Origin: Iris pallida
Taxonomy: Eukaryota > Streptophyta > Magnoliopsida > Asparagales > Iridaceae
Assembly (NCBI GenBank): GCA_029216955.1
Contig: JANAVB010044017.1
Location: 2,854,559-2,918,558 of the forward strand
Length of the DNA: 64,000 bases
Reading direction: 5' to 3'
The notes below the pieces were generated by a model, which had not been told where the DNA came from, searched no databases, and saw only the letters and a list, made by a program, of their open reading frames with translations. A program made the translations under genes and the position numbers. Numbering within the stretch: position 1 is the stretch's first letter; every line of letters starts with the position of its first letter. Shown piece after piece: positions 45,100 to 56,540 of the stretch.

Positions 45100-48000
45100 G
45101 GGAGTGTTTGCAGTGTCTGCTAACTTTACTGATCTATCTGTGCGCCTCTCTAATCAACTGGTTCACGGAGTTTTGATGACCTTCATATCTAAATCTGCTG
45201 CAGTTCTTCCAGATCACCCACTCTGCGACGATCTGGTGGCCATGCGAGGCCAAGTCGCAGGCTGCCAGAAGATCGTTGAAGCCTCCATCTACCAGATTCT
45301 AATTGCACTTAAGAGAGAAAGCGCTCCACAGAAGCGTTGCCAGGTCACCAGACCAAAGGATGTGCTTCGTATTTTCAGAACTGCTTTTCGAGCAGCAGTA
45401 ACATACTGATGCAAGGCTGAAGCTGATGGTGGTGAGAGGGTCATCCGTGGGGAGCCTCTTGCGATGCGCTCTCCAGGTCAGAAAGGACTATTTTTGGGAA
45501 TACAGCTTTGCCAGAAGGGTCTGATGACGTGGGACTGTACACCAATGCCCCGAACCACATTTTTTGCAGAAGCTAATGAGAAAGAACCGTAGGCTGATAG
45601 GGACCACCTCAAAAAGTCAGGTACCAAGCCAACAGTAAGTCCTGAAGTAGCAAGATCGGACGCTCCATCTTCTTCGATCCAAGCTCGGGCTCTCCCAATC
45701 CCACCCACCCACACTAGAGCACAAATCTCTGATTGGGGGGTGCTTCTGGTCGTCGAAGGAGAAGGTGATCACCGATCCAGTTTTCGTGAAATAGGGACAA
45801 CTCACCTGCGCTGAGCTGAAGACGGATGAAAGGCTCAGCGAGCCGACGACCATTTAGCATGCGTCGCCACGCGGTGGAAGATTTGCTATTCACGGTAGCG
45901 ACAGTCGGGTGAGTATACTTGAAGTATCTGGCCTTCATGAACCTAGCCCATAGGGTTTGGCTCTCACGAAGCCTCCACCACATCCCCATTGAGCAAGCGT
46001 CCACTATCTGGGCCAACCTGGAGAAATCGAGCCCTCCTTCGGTCGTTGGCTTGGCCATCGTGTCCCAACTGGCCCAGTGATGATTGTCCTTGCCTTCACT
46101 GTGTCCCCAAAAGAAGTCAGCGAACTAATTTTTGATGGTAGTGGGGACTTTCTTCGGAGAAGAGCAGGCCGCTAGGGTGTAAATAGGGATGGAAGAAAGC
46201 ACATGCTGTATCAGGATCATCTTTCCGTCTGGAGACAGAATAGCGTTATGTCATCCCTTAATCTTTTTCCTGATTTTGCCGACTATACCTTAAAAAATGC
46301 CTACATTAGATCTGCCATACACCATGGGGCAGCCTAAGTAATTAAAAGGGGGTATGCAACTGTAAAGGATATGATATTAGAGAGAGTAAGGGAGTGCTCT
46401 TTGTTCGCAGAGTGGTGGACGTAAATGACACTCTTGTTAGAGTTGACATGCTAGCCGGAGCAGCTGGAATATCTTTGCAGCGTGGAGTTAACCACCTCGA
46501 CCGTTCCAATGTCGTCGGAGGAGAAGATGAGGATGTTGTCAGCGTAGGCAAGATAGGTGATGATTGGGCAGCCACTAGAGGTGTGAAAATGCTGAAATTG
46601 GCGTGAGCCAACCATGTTGTCTAGATTTATGCTAAGAGCTTCGACAGTGATGATGAAGATGGTGGAGGATAGGGGTTCGCCTTGCCTGACTCCCCTGCTG
46701 GATTTAAAGAAGTCGTCGGCCTAACCGTTGATCACAGTGGAGAACCAAGAGTCACTGATCGACCTCCAAACTATGTTAATCCAAGTTTCTAAGAAACCGA
46801 AGGCCCTGAACACCTATATCATGAATTGCCAGTCAAGCCTGTCGTAGGCCTTTTCCATGTCCAACTTGATGTCAACGTTTCCTCCCCTGACGGGGAATTT
46901 CATGCAGGTGATCATTTCCTGAGCAAACAGGATGTTGTCTAAAATATTGTGACCTCGAACAAAGCCGTTCTGCTCTTCAGATATGATCTTGGAAGGATCC
47001 ATGTCATGTGATTGGAGATAATTTTGTTGGTGAAGGTGCACATGCTTATGGACCGAAAATCTTTGAAAGACTCAGGATTGTCCTTCTTAGGGATGAGGAT
47101 GAGGTTGGTGCTGGAGATCGATCTGGGGTACCTGGTTCCTTGGAAGTAACTGCCTCGTGGATGTCGATCTTGATGATGTCCCAGCAAGATCGAAAGAAAA
47201 TAATAGTGAAGCCGTCAGGACCGAGGGCACTATGTTCCTTCAACGCCCATACAACTTCTTTAACTTCAGTTTTCAAAGGTTGGAGGGTGAGTTGGAAGTT
47301 GTCTCTTTCTTCGATGAGGTTGGGGATTACCTCTAGAAATTCCACATCCTTAACGATTTTCTCTTTAGTGAAGAGCTTGGAGTAGAAATCAGTGGCGGCC
47401 AGTTGGATATCCCTGTGCTTTTTGAGAATGAGACCGCTCTCGTCAGCAATTTGGTGGAGGTTGAGTTGTTGTCTGCGGCCCTAACACACGAGTGGAAGTA
47501 TTTAGAGTACTTGTCGCCTTCAATGTCCCAGGTTAGCCTAACTTTTTTGTTTCCAGAAGTCTATCTCCACTTTGTGGCAAAACTTCAATAATGCTCTGGT
47601 GAGGTTAAGGGAGACGCGAGCCGCGGGTGATCTGTCATGGGTGAACAAGATCTCCGCTCGGGTGATGTTGTCCTCGGCATCGCGGACCGCTTGGAAGATG
47701 TCACCGAAAGTATCCTTGCTCCAAAGTGAGAGCATTTTTTTGGTGGCTTTGATTTTAGTGGCTACACGAACGAGGGGGTCTAGAGCATCCGTGCTGCTCC
47801 ATGCAACTGCCACTATATTACTGAACTGGGGGTGGTGGCTCCAAAGGTCAAGGAAGCGGAAGCTTTTTTTGATCTGGTTAGAGTTATTGTTGATATCGAT
47901 AAGAAGAGGGGAGTGGTCTGACTCAGTCGTGTTTAGGTGTGCTAGGTTAGAGATGATTCTCATGTCCAACCACTGAGGGTTGACAAGGGCACGATCGAGA

Positions 48001-48576
48001 CGAGAGAATCGTCTCCGATGCCCTTCCTGCATGTTGCACCATGTGAAAGCGCTGCCGGAGAACTGGATGGAAGAAAGGTGGGATTTAAAAATGAAGTTGT
48101 TAAAGTCTTGCATGGCTAGAGGGGGGAGGCCGCCCACCAAGTTTCTCCTCCCTGTTAGCAACAACATTGAAGTCACCCACACAAAGCCAAGGTAGGTTGC
48201 TGAAGTTGTGATGAGTGTCACTCAGAGTCTCCCAATGTTGTTTTTGTTTGACGATGTCACAACTTCCATGAACGACAGATAGAAGGGACCGATGCATGAG
48301 CATCAGATGCTCCACCCAGCACGAGAGAGCCTGACGCGAATCATGGATGATGCCGATCTTCACATCAAACAAATGGAAGATCCAAATATCATGAGTGCCA
48401 GCGATAGCTAAGGGAAAACCAAGCTGCAGCTGGATGGACTTAATTTTCTTTTGGGGGATTTTAGGTTCGATGATGATAAGAATGTCGATTCTGTGAATCT
48501 TCTTGAGGCTTTTAAGTCTTCTCAAGGTTAGTTTGTTCGCTGGACCCCTAAAATTCCATGAAAGGATGTTAAGCAT
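45100..48576 (-). pseudogene. LINE ORF2 (endonuclease-RT), broken
   Basis: Begins at a good ATG at 48576 (MLNILSWNFRG), the usual start of L1 endonucleases. The endonuclease has EPKI and GDFN, then a frameshift near 48135, and continues to RLDRALVN and DHSPLL. The RT has GPDGF at about 47215, EEQNGFVRGHNI, LDMEKAYDRLDW, and YADN at about 46525 where YADD is expected. A GGLDF..RL region (46058) and a zf-RVT-like C..C..H segment (CYCCSK..KHIL, near 45385) follow. At least six frame changes or stops are present. It cannot encode a working protein. Confidence 0.88.
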
Positions 48577-48606
48577 TAAGGTTGGTGGGGGGAGGTTTGG
48601 TGAGTT

Positions 48607-51192
48607 TTACGGCTGATCGGGTGATCCTGGCCGGTACTTCCTTGGAGCTGATATTGTTGGATTTTTTTGAGGATGGAGCAGCCTTTTCGAGTAGGTTGTT
48701 GTTGTTGATGGGGTCGAAGACGTCCTCATTGGGGTACAGGTAATCTTCGCCGTTAATTTCAGCCAATGCCCGAAAATATTTGGACATGTGAAACTGGTGT
48801 CAGCAGCTTGTTTTAACATGGCAACTGGGCCTTGCCCTATGTTAGCTAAAATGTCTGGTTGGAGAGAGGCCATGTTGAGAAGTGATTGGATTGATTCCTG
48901 ATTCGAAGGGCCGGGGTCGTCCCCCTGAAGAAGAGTGTCAGGAATGGTTTCCTTGCTGAGTCTTTCGTCGTGATCTGTATTTACATATGCACTCTGGTCC
49001 CCTTCTTCAGTGAGAAGATTCTCAAGGGGTGGCTGGGGGTTCTGAGCCGAGGATGTCAAATTTGTTAGAAATGTTGATATCTTGAGGCTTGTAGAGGACA
49101 ATGGTCCTCTCTTGAGAGGTTTGTGCTTGATCTGGGGAGGTTCTGTCGACTGTATCGAACCGGATGTGGGAGTTAGGAAGAGAGGATTAGGGGATGGTGC
49201 TTAGTTTTGGGTGGTTTGGAGGGTGCCATTTTCCGGGAGTTCTTCTTCTTTAGCTCTGGATAAGCCCGAAAACAGAATTCGGTGGAGTGACCCCGAATGT
49301 GGCAGTATTTACAGAAGATGATGCTGTTATCGTAGATTATTTGTTGTGTGTGGTTCGAGTTCCCGAGGGAGATTTGGATGTGGTTGGAGAGGTCCTAGAA
49401 AGTTCCAGCTCAATACACATTTTAGCGTAATTTCCTTTTGAAAGGGTTCTGGTTTCCTCCGCCAAGGCCACAAATGTTCCAAAGGAATTAGCTATTCTCT
49501 TTAGGGCAGCTGGGGCGTGGAAGATGAGGGAGAGGTTTGGGAGGGTGACCCATGCAGAGACAATAGTAGATTCTTCTGAGGTGCTAAAATTAGGGGACCA
49601 TTTGTAGATTTTCATGGAGTGATTGTCAATGATGCTTGTCCCTTTGATCCAAACCAATCTGTAGTCAGATTCTGAGGAAAGATGAAGGAACATATGTTTG
49701 GGGTCTATAGGCGCCACTCTGTACCCCGAGGAGATGCTCCAGCTGGCATAGCCTCCTGAACCCGAGTAAGTTTCGGGCATCCCGTAGAGAATTTCAGCAC
49801 AAAGGTGTGCGAAAAAGTAGCTGATAGAGAGGAGATGTCTTCAAGGGAGAAGGGACCGTGATATCCTGGGTGTCAAACGAGGTAGGGAGCTCGACGTCGG
49901 ACAACTCAATTTTGAGGACCGACATAAAGTGCTTGGAAGTGAGCTCAGGGCTTAGCTTGTCCACGTAAGACAGAGATGCAGGGGGACGGCGATAGAACAG
50001 GGGGTCCCGGATGGATAGCGCAGGAAACGTTAAATCAGAGGAGAGAGGAGGAGCTGGTGTGCGCACAAGATCACGGGTAGGGCCTCTGAACTTCGTACCA
50101 GAAGGCAATGAGCTCCGGTGCCGAGATAGTGAGCTGGAGGAGGAGGTGGGTGCACGCCCACAGATGGCACGAGCTGACTGGAGACGTACGTGCTAGCACT
50201 AGACAGAGAAGGCACCGGGGCACAAGCAAGTCGAGACGGAAGACCCGAAGGGCAAGTGCCAGGGGTCGCAGAGTAGGGAAGGAATGCCGAGCAAAGGGCA
50301 CCGGCCAGGGACGGATCGTGCATGGCTCACGTGTGCACAGAGTGTGAGAGTGCATCCCCGAGGGCGAAAGGAGAGGGGACTCTAGTCTCTCCGGGGGAGG
50401 ATCCACAGGGCGTGCACTAGGCTCGACTGAAGGTGACAAAAGTGACACCAACGCTAAGAGGTCGTCAGGTAGCGCCGTACCGATCGCCAACGATGCAGAC
50501 ACATAGGCGTCAATAGCCGAGGAGGCAGCAGGTGCCGAGAGAACAGCCAGGGTAGCTGAGCAAGGATCCGTCGAGAAAGGAGGACCCATCGTAACGGGCG
50601 TGGCAGACGGTGTGGACGCTAGAAGAGAGGCAGAGTGCGCTGGTGTGAATGGGGCTTTGGCTTCGCCAGCACCCATGGCCGACGCCAAGAGGCACGTGCC
50701 AGTCAAAGTAGAAGAAGCAGGTTGCGCTGGCGCAAGAGAGGCACATGCGACACCAGAATACATGGTCGGCGCCAAATGGTGTGCGCCAGTCGAGGGAAAA
50801 GAGGGCGCTGAGACCAGCGCGCCTCTGGCTGGAAGAGACAACAAACTGGGCACGTGTCCTTCGAGGCCTATACTAGCAGAGCTAAAGGATGGCGCCATGC
50901 CCAAGGGCCCTCCATCCATACTCTTCATGTAAGGGATACTGAAGTGAGAGGGCGCAAAGAAAGAGGAGTTTGAAAATTCAAACGAAGGCTGCCAACTTGT
51001 CCTCGGAAAGGCCGAAGCTGCAGCCCACTCGACTTCCGAGGAGAGGGGGGCAACAGAGAGCCTCCAGCCAAGGGGACCGACCGGAGCGGAGAGGCCGCCC
51101 ATCACCGGGAAGGGGACAAATGAAGAGGGGGAAGACCAGCTGTCAGCCGGCCGGGGGCCATCAGAGCCGGTGAGGAGAGCAGGGGCATCCAT
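48607..51192 (-). pseudogene. LINE ORF1 (nucleic-acid-binding protein), broken
   Basis: The best ATG is at 51190-51192 (MDAPALLTGSDGPRPADSW); a longer frame to 51258 would need a GTG start. About 350 residues rich in Pro, Ser and Ala come first. Then, in other frames, SYVDKLSPELTSKHF (near 49970) and a DUF4283-like region (KIYKWSPNF..VSAWVTLPNL, 49337-49780). A CCHC knuckle, CKYCHIRGHSTEFC, lies at about 49272-49313. The last open piece is 48607-49101. At least three frameshifts are present. It would coat LINE RNA; this is known for the family, not shown here. Confidence 0.8.
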
Positions 51193-53169
51193 CGTTGGGA
51201 CGATGGAATGCAGGAGATGAGGAGGTGAACCTAAGGCCGACAACACGTTTAAGTCCACTTCCCAATTTATTTTATTTTATTTTGATTACGATTAACTTTT
51301 ATGGTCATTAGAATTTATACCTAAGCTCATAAGAGAGCTATGATCATATTATGGTCATTTGGCCCTTATATGGTTTATATAAGCATTGTTTAATTATTTT
51401 ATAGCTTATTATAATTTTTAAAGATTTTTAGATATTTATTTATTAAGGTTTAATATTTTTAATGACTTTCAAGATTTTACAATAGGTTTATTTGAGACTA
51501 TTTTGAGACGCGGTATTTTATGTAGGCTCTAGTAGGTCATAAATATTTTCTATAATTTTATAGAATTTTTCTGCAATTTTTAGATATTTATTTTATTAAG
51601 TTTTATATATTTTAAAGGCTTCCAATATTTATTATGAGGCTATTTGAGACTAACATGAGGTAAATTATTTTTATTTATATTCTAGGAGGTTAGATATATT
51701 TTCTGTAATTTTTTACAATTTTTTAGGAATTTTTAGGATTTTATTTGAGTTTATTTGGCCTTAGAATAATTTTTAAATCATTTTCTGTAATTAATTATCC
51801 AGTCATACCCAGTCAGCGCTGGCCGGGCCCACACGTCAGCCATTGCAGCTCCCAGTCAGCGAGTGCTGACTGTACCCACCCTATATATATATTTATTTTT
51901 GCTGAACAGTAAACCCTAATTTAATTCTGGCCGATTTTGAGGAAACTTGTTCCAAGGAGACCCCCGACCTCCCGAGGCGATTGCGGACAACTCCGACCTC
52001 CTTTTTCCATGCCATTTTTTTGTTAGATTTGTATTGTGGTATACTTTTCGAATATCTAATTTATTTTTATTATTTATGAACCTTAATTTCTGTAAAATTC
52101 GTAGAGTGTCGGTGGTCCAAAATATGACACGTTTTGGTGTTTTCGAGATTCCGGGAGGACCTGAAATCGAAATCACTAATTGTTTGAAGTTTCAGAAATC
52201 CAACATAGATATCTACGACATATATTTTTCCCAGAAATTATTTCGTTCATCTACTATTTTAGTTATTCTGTTGAAGTCAGAATTGATCGATTGATGACCG
52301 TTTTGGTCACGATTAGCCATAACGGCGATATCTTTTGACCAAAGCATAATTTTGTGGCACGGTTGATTCCAGCGCACTCGTGGTACTAAAATCTACCAAA
52401 GTGCACTTTTAAAATTTAGAGTTCATGACGTTTGACTAGATAGTCAACGACATACCTCGATTTGCGTGCCATGGTTTCCAAAATTGGAAACAAGACTTTT
52501 TATGGCCAAACTTCCATGTTTAGATTATATTCATATTATTATTAGGTTAAATTAGGTTTTTAAGTAATTTATTCCAGAATGAACTATTATTGGATTAGTT
52601 AACCCATTAGCCACTTATTCCAAGAATTTAGAACTAGAACCTTAGAATTGACTTGTGGTTTTCATGTATGGTTCGTGGTATGATATATGTTATAGGTTGA
52701 CAGATTCTAGATTGACAATCCCCTCATCCTCGACTTGTGACTATGGTTTGTGTAAGGATTCAGGCAAGTGCACTTTCTGATTGCTTTGGATTCGTAGTAG
52801 TTACCATTTCATGTTTATACATATACTCTCTTGCTTGATGACACGTAGTCACACAGATTAGTATCATGAATTTGTTTATACCTCTTGACTGTCATTGACA
52901 TGTATACCATGCTTATGTGAGTACTAGCTAGGTGGAGAAATATCTTAGTACACATGTGGACTACCCAGAAATATTCCCAAAATGTCTATTCTTGTCAGAT
53001 AGTAGTCGCACAATTCACGTACGGGGTGTCGGATTTACCCCTTAGCCGTCCACATGTCGAACAAGATATTTCAAAACGCATAGATAGTTGTCTTTTACTT
53101 GTTTTCTTCACCACCTGCCATGACATCCTAGTTACATGTTTCTCCAGTTGATACATCTTGTTGTGGAGT

Positions 53170-53910
53170 TACCTACTTGCTTTCTAGACATGCCATGACA
53201 TTAGTTACTTTCTAGTTTCATTTCATATATGTTATTTTTATGTCTTGTGAATTCTATTATATTTTTGCATTGCCGTCGGTTTGTGTGTTTGTTCCATTCC
53301 TGACTGAAAACTAACATTTTTTAGGTTAGCTGTGGCTTCACTTAGCATTAGAAGATACGGGTGTACTAGCAAGCAGAAACCTAGAAATTAGATAGATATG
53401 GTATCATTTTTATTAATTGTAGAACCTTGTACTTTTTAAAATAGGAAAATTTATGAAATGCCCAAAAAACGAAAAAGTTTTATGAAAAACCCACCGCACA
53501 ATAACATTACATCGCGTTCCCCGAATTAGCAAAAAATATATAAAGAGGGTTCCGAATGACCTTTTTGACCTTCCTTCTAATTTATTGAAAACACCCACGA
53601 AACTACTCTTAAAAAATGTTTCGATACTTCAGCTTCTTCCATACGCCGCTCACTTTCGAATCTAGGTTTTCTCTTTAAAAATCTTCAAAAACTCGTCGTC
53701 GGAAAGACCGAGACAAATGACAAAAGTGGTAAAACAGAGGTCCAAACATCATTTTTTGTGATTCTAAAATTTTGAAAGGCCGACAAATGATGAAGCGATT
53801 TATCTCAGGCTCCTCGAAGATACGCTCATTTTGTGACAAACCGGGCCTCATTTCGACCTCCCAGTCAAAAGTTATGGCCCTCCAAAGTTTCAACTGACCA
53901 TCAAATACAG
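53170..53910. other. LTR interior without coding content
   Basis: No gene is seen. It includes short-frame remnants with no domain. GGTGGGTTTT.CATAAAAAC near 55195-55220 mirrors TTTATGAAAAACCCACC near 53480, so the array and its flanks sit between distant inverted partners. Confidence 0.45.
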
Positions 53911-54731
53911 AAGAATGACCATTCTCCGTGTTAGAACACGAAGAATGTTAATTTTGCATGAGGGTGACCATTCTCCGTGTTAGTAACACGGAGAATGACA
54001 TTCCCCGTTTTAATTTACACGAAGAATGGCCATTCTCTGTGTTAGTAACATGGAGAATATCATTCTCCGTCTTAATTTACACGGAGAATGGCCATTCTCT
54101 GTGCTAAATTACACGAAGAATGGCCATTCTCCGTGTTAGTAACACGGAGAATGACATTCTCCGTCTTAATTTATACGGAGAATTGCCATTCTCTGTGTTA
54201 GTAACACGGAGAATGGCATTCTCCGTCTTAATTTACACAGAGAATGGCCATTCTCCGTGCTAAATTACACGGAGAATGGCCATTCTCCATCTTAATTTAC
54301 ACGGAGAATGGCCATTCTCCGTGTAATTTAGCACGGAGAATGGTCATTCCAGTGTTAAAATATAGGAGAATAGCCATTCTCCGTGTTAGAAACACGGAGA
54401 ACACCATTATCCGTGTTAAATAACACGGAGAATGGCACTCTCCGTGTTAATTTATACGAAGAATGGCTATTCCTAGTGTTAAAACATAGAAGAATGACCG
54501 TTCTCTGTGTAATTTAGTACGGAGAATGGCATTCTCTATGCTAAATTACACGGAGAATGGCCATTCTCCGTGCTAAATTATATGGAGAATGGTCATTCTT
54601 CGTATTAAATGACACGAAGAATGGTCATTCAAATGTTAAGACACAGGAGAATGGCCATTCTCCATGTTAATTTACACGAAGAATGACATTCTTCTTGTTA
54701 AAGTGCAGGAGAATGACTATTCTTCGTGTTA
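53911..54731. repeat. Palindromic minisatellite array, about 820 bp
   Basis: About 20 or more diverged units built on GGAGAATGGCCATTCTCC, a perfect palindrome, extended as ACACGGAGAATGG.CATTCTCCGTGT and separated by TTAATTTA, AAATTA or TTAGTAA linkers. Because the unit is self-complementary, both strands read almost alike and many hairpins or cruciforms are possible. It is not a CRISPR array: the spacers are short, related and AT-rich, and the setting is a plant LTR. Confidence 0.9.
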
Positions 54732-55429
54732 TATCGACATAGAACAGTTGACAAAAACCTAATTTTTTATTTTTTTTGTTTTGTGGAAAGAAATTTGACA
54801 TGAATAAAGATTCAAGAGTTTTTGTTCTTCTTTCAAAATGATGCTAACTCTTATGTAAAAGAAGAAGAAGATCTTCTCTCCATAATTGACCTAATTGTCG
54901 GAAAAGAAGAAGAAGAAGAAGAAGAAGAAGAGTGATGATCGGAGTTCGACTGAAAAAAGTATAGTGAACTACGAACGATCTTTGCGATCTCTACTGAAGA
55001 TGAGAGCAATGGAATTCAGACCTCTCGTTAAGAAGAAAAAGAAGAAGAAGAAGACGACGAGAATCGCAATCCAAATCTGAGTTTGTGCGGAGGGGTAGTT
55101 ATGGTATTAATTTTGTAAATAAAGAGCATCTAAAGGGAATCTTGGAATACTTAACGTGGAAATATATAATTCTGGACATTTTATAAAACCCATCCTGCGG
55201 GTGGGTTTTTCATAAAAACTAACCCCGAAATTGGATTTCTCAAAAATTTCCAGTTTTTAAAATATAAATATTGTAAATGTTATAATAAATTAGAAATATG
55301 AATGAGCAATAAATGTTATGTTCATGTGATATTGAGCATTATGTCCGTGACAACGTTCTACCGTCGACTCTGCGATGTAGGCTGGCTTGGACACGTCTCG
55401 TATCCGAAAAGCGGGTGCGGGTTGTGACA

Positions 55430-56540
55430 AGTTTTTTGGTGGCCCTTGTAGGTCAGAATTTGTAAATGATTGCGAACTTGTGGTAGTACTTAAGTTAGTT
55501 GTACTACTGCAAGCCTGAGACTAGAAAGTGCTCATTCACAATTAGGATTGATTTGATTTTAGGAGGATACCAGGACTAGGAGTCCCTTATTTAATTCTAT
55601 TGTATTTTAATACGAGGGTATAATCCAAGGTGGGTAGAATATACGTTTGGTAAGTTAGGCCTTCATAGAATTCAATTCCTAATTTTGATCATTTTTTGTG
55701 CCATTTTATCTTCTGCCTTCTCTAAACCTCGTTTTATTTTCAAAACTATTTTGTGATCATTTTATTTTCAATTCTTAATCTTGGTTCAATTATCTATATA
55801 TTAATTCAAGTCGTCTTCGTTCATTTTGCGATCATTTTGTTTTCAAAACTGACACTTTTATTAAGGACATATACTTTTATTTTTTTTCATGATCGACTTG
55901 TTTGAATTTATAGAAGCTCCTTGAAATTCTTATGGATATAGTTGAAATAATTTTCGACGACTTACAATGGTAAGACAAATGTGCACTATCCCTATTTATT
56001 TAAAATATGGAGACTGCGGGTTCACTGTAGTCAGTAGCGCACTGGCGTGGCATGATCCCTAAGTTGAAATAATTTCAAGTATGCATATGTTGTCAAATAT
56101 TACTAAAACTATATCCTAGTTGTATTATTGATCTTTTGATTTATATGTCAATATTGGGTAGAGTTGGTAGAGTGTTCGATAACATATTATACTTGAGTCA
56201 TGAAACCAAGGGTTCATGGCAGCCAGATGTACACTAGCGAGGCATGGATTCTCGGTTAAATGACTTCAGATATACTTATAATTTTCGAATATCCCAGAGG
56301 CTATATCTTTTATTGGCATACGACTATTAATTTTTCTAAATTGATTTAATGTCTTACTTCTTGTTACCACCTTCTCAACAATTGGTAGTTCTCTCCTTTT
56401 ATCATATTTCGATTCTATCCATAACTAAGCCTAGATTTTGACTAACCCTTTTGACTATAATTTGTGGATAATATTTTTAGTCGTGCCTAGTCCTATCCTT
56501 TGAAATTTCGAGAACGAAAATTTTCTAAGGTGGGTAGATT
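55430..56540 (+). other. Non-coding interior of the LARD-like element
   Basis: No gag or pol motif. It holds two diverged related blocks (see 55965-56320) and ends in the polypurine tract AAGGTGGGTAG at about 56527-56537, preceded by GAAATTTCGAGAACGAAAATTTT, which resembles the sequence after pol in chromoviruses. Confidence 0.6.
55965..56320 (+). repeat. Two SINE-like blocks with tRNA-like heads
   Basis: Copy 1 (about 55965-56125): TGGTAAGACAA at 55969 and GGGTTCACTGT at 56018-56028. Copy 2 (about 56160-56320): TTGGTAGAGTG at 56164-56174 and GGGTTCATGGC at 56210-56220. Each pair has the spacing of pol III A and B boxes, and the sequences after them run in parallel (AGC.CACT.GCG.GGCATG and a CTATATC block). 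Copy 2 is strikingly like a tRNA D arm. They may be old tRNA-derived SINEs or one duplicated unit. Confidence 0.45.

Larger units (their letters stand above)
44910..51247 (-). mobile_element. L1-type plant LINE, about 6.3 kb
   Basis: Non-LTR element on the - strand: ORF1 (48607-51192) with a Pro/Ser-rich N terminus, a DUF4283-like domain and a CCHC knuckle; ORF2 (45100-48576) with endonuclease, reverse transcriptase and a zf-RVT-type C terminus. The 3' end has GAATAAAATTAGGGGATTTTGA followed on the - strand by a (TA)n tract rather than an A run. The 5' end meets the LTR-like repeat at 51248. No target duplication could be found. Confidence 0.88.
51248..55429 (+). repeat. 5' LTR of the LARD-like element, about 4.2 kb
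   Basis: Parallels 56541-58325 from its start (TTTAAGTCC against TGTAAGCC) to about 53180. It contains an inner duplication of about 155 bp (about 51425-51640) absent from the other copy, the palindromic array at 53911-54731 and a (GAA)n run at about 54905-54931. Open frames inside, such as 51947-52294, are matched by 57083-57427 and show no domain. Confidence 0.65.

Noticed and set aside
47008..47976. Long + strand frames within the LINE
   Set aside because: Shadows of LINE ORF2 on the - strand, where RT and endonuclease motifs are clear.
51190..51258. LINE ORF1 start at 51258
   Set aside because: The codon there is GTG, and part of it overlaps the LTR-like repeat; the ATG at 51190-51192 is better.
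53911..54731. CRISPR-like array
   Set aside because: Units are palindromic and diverged, linkers are short and related, and the setting is a plant LTR with no cas genes.
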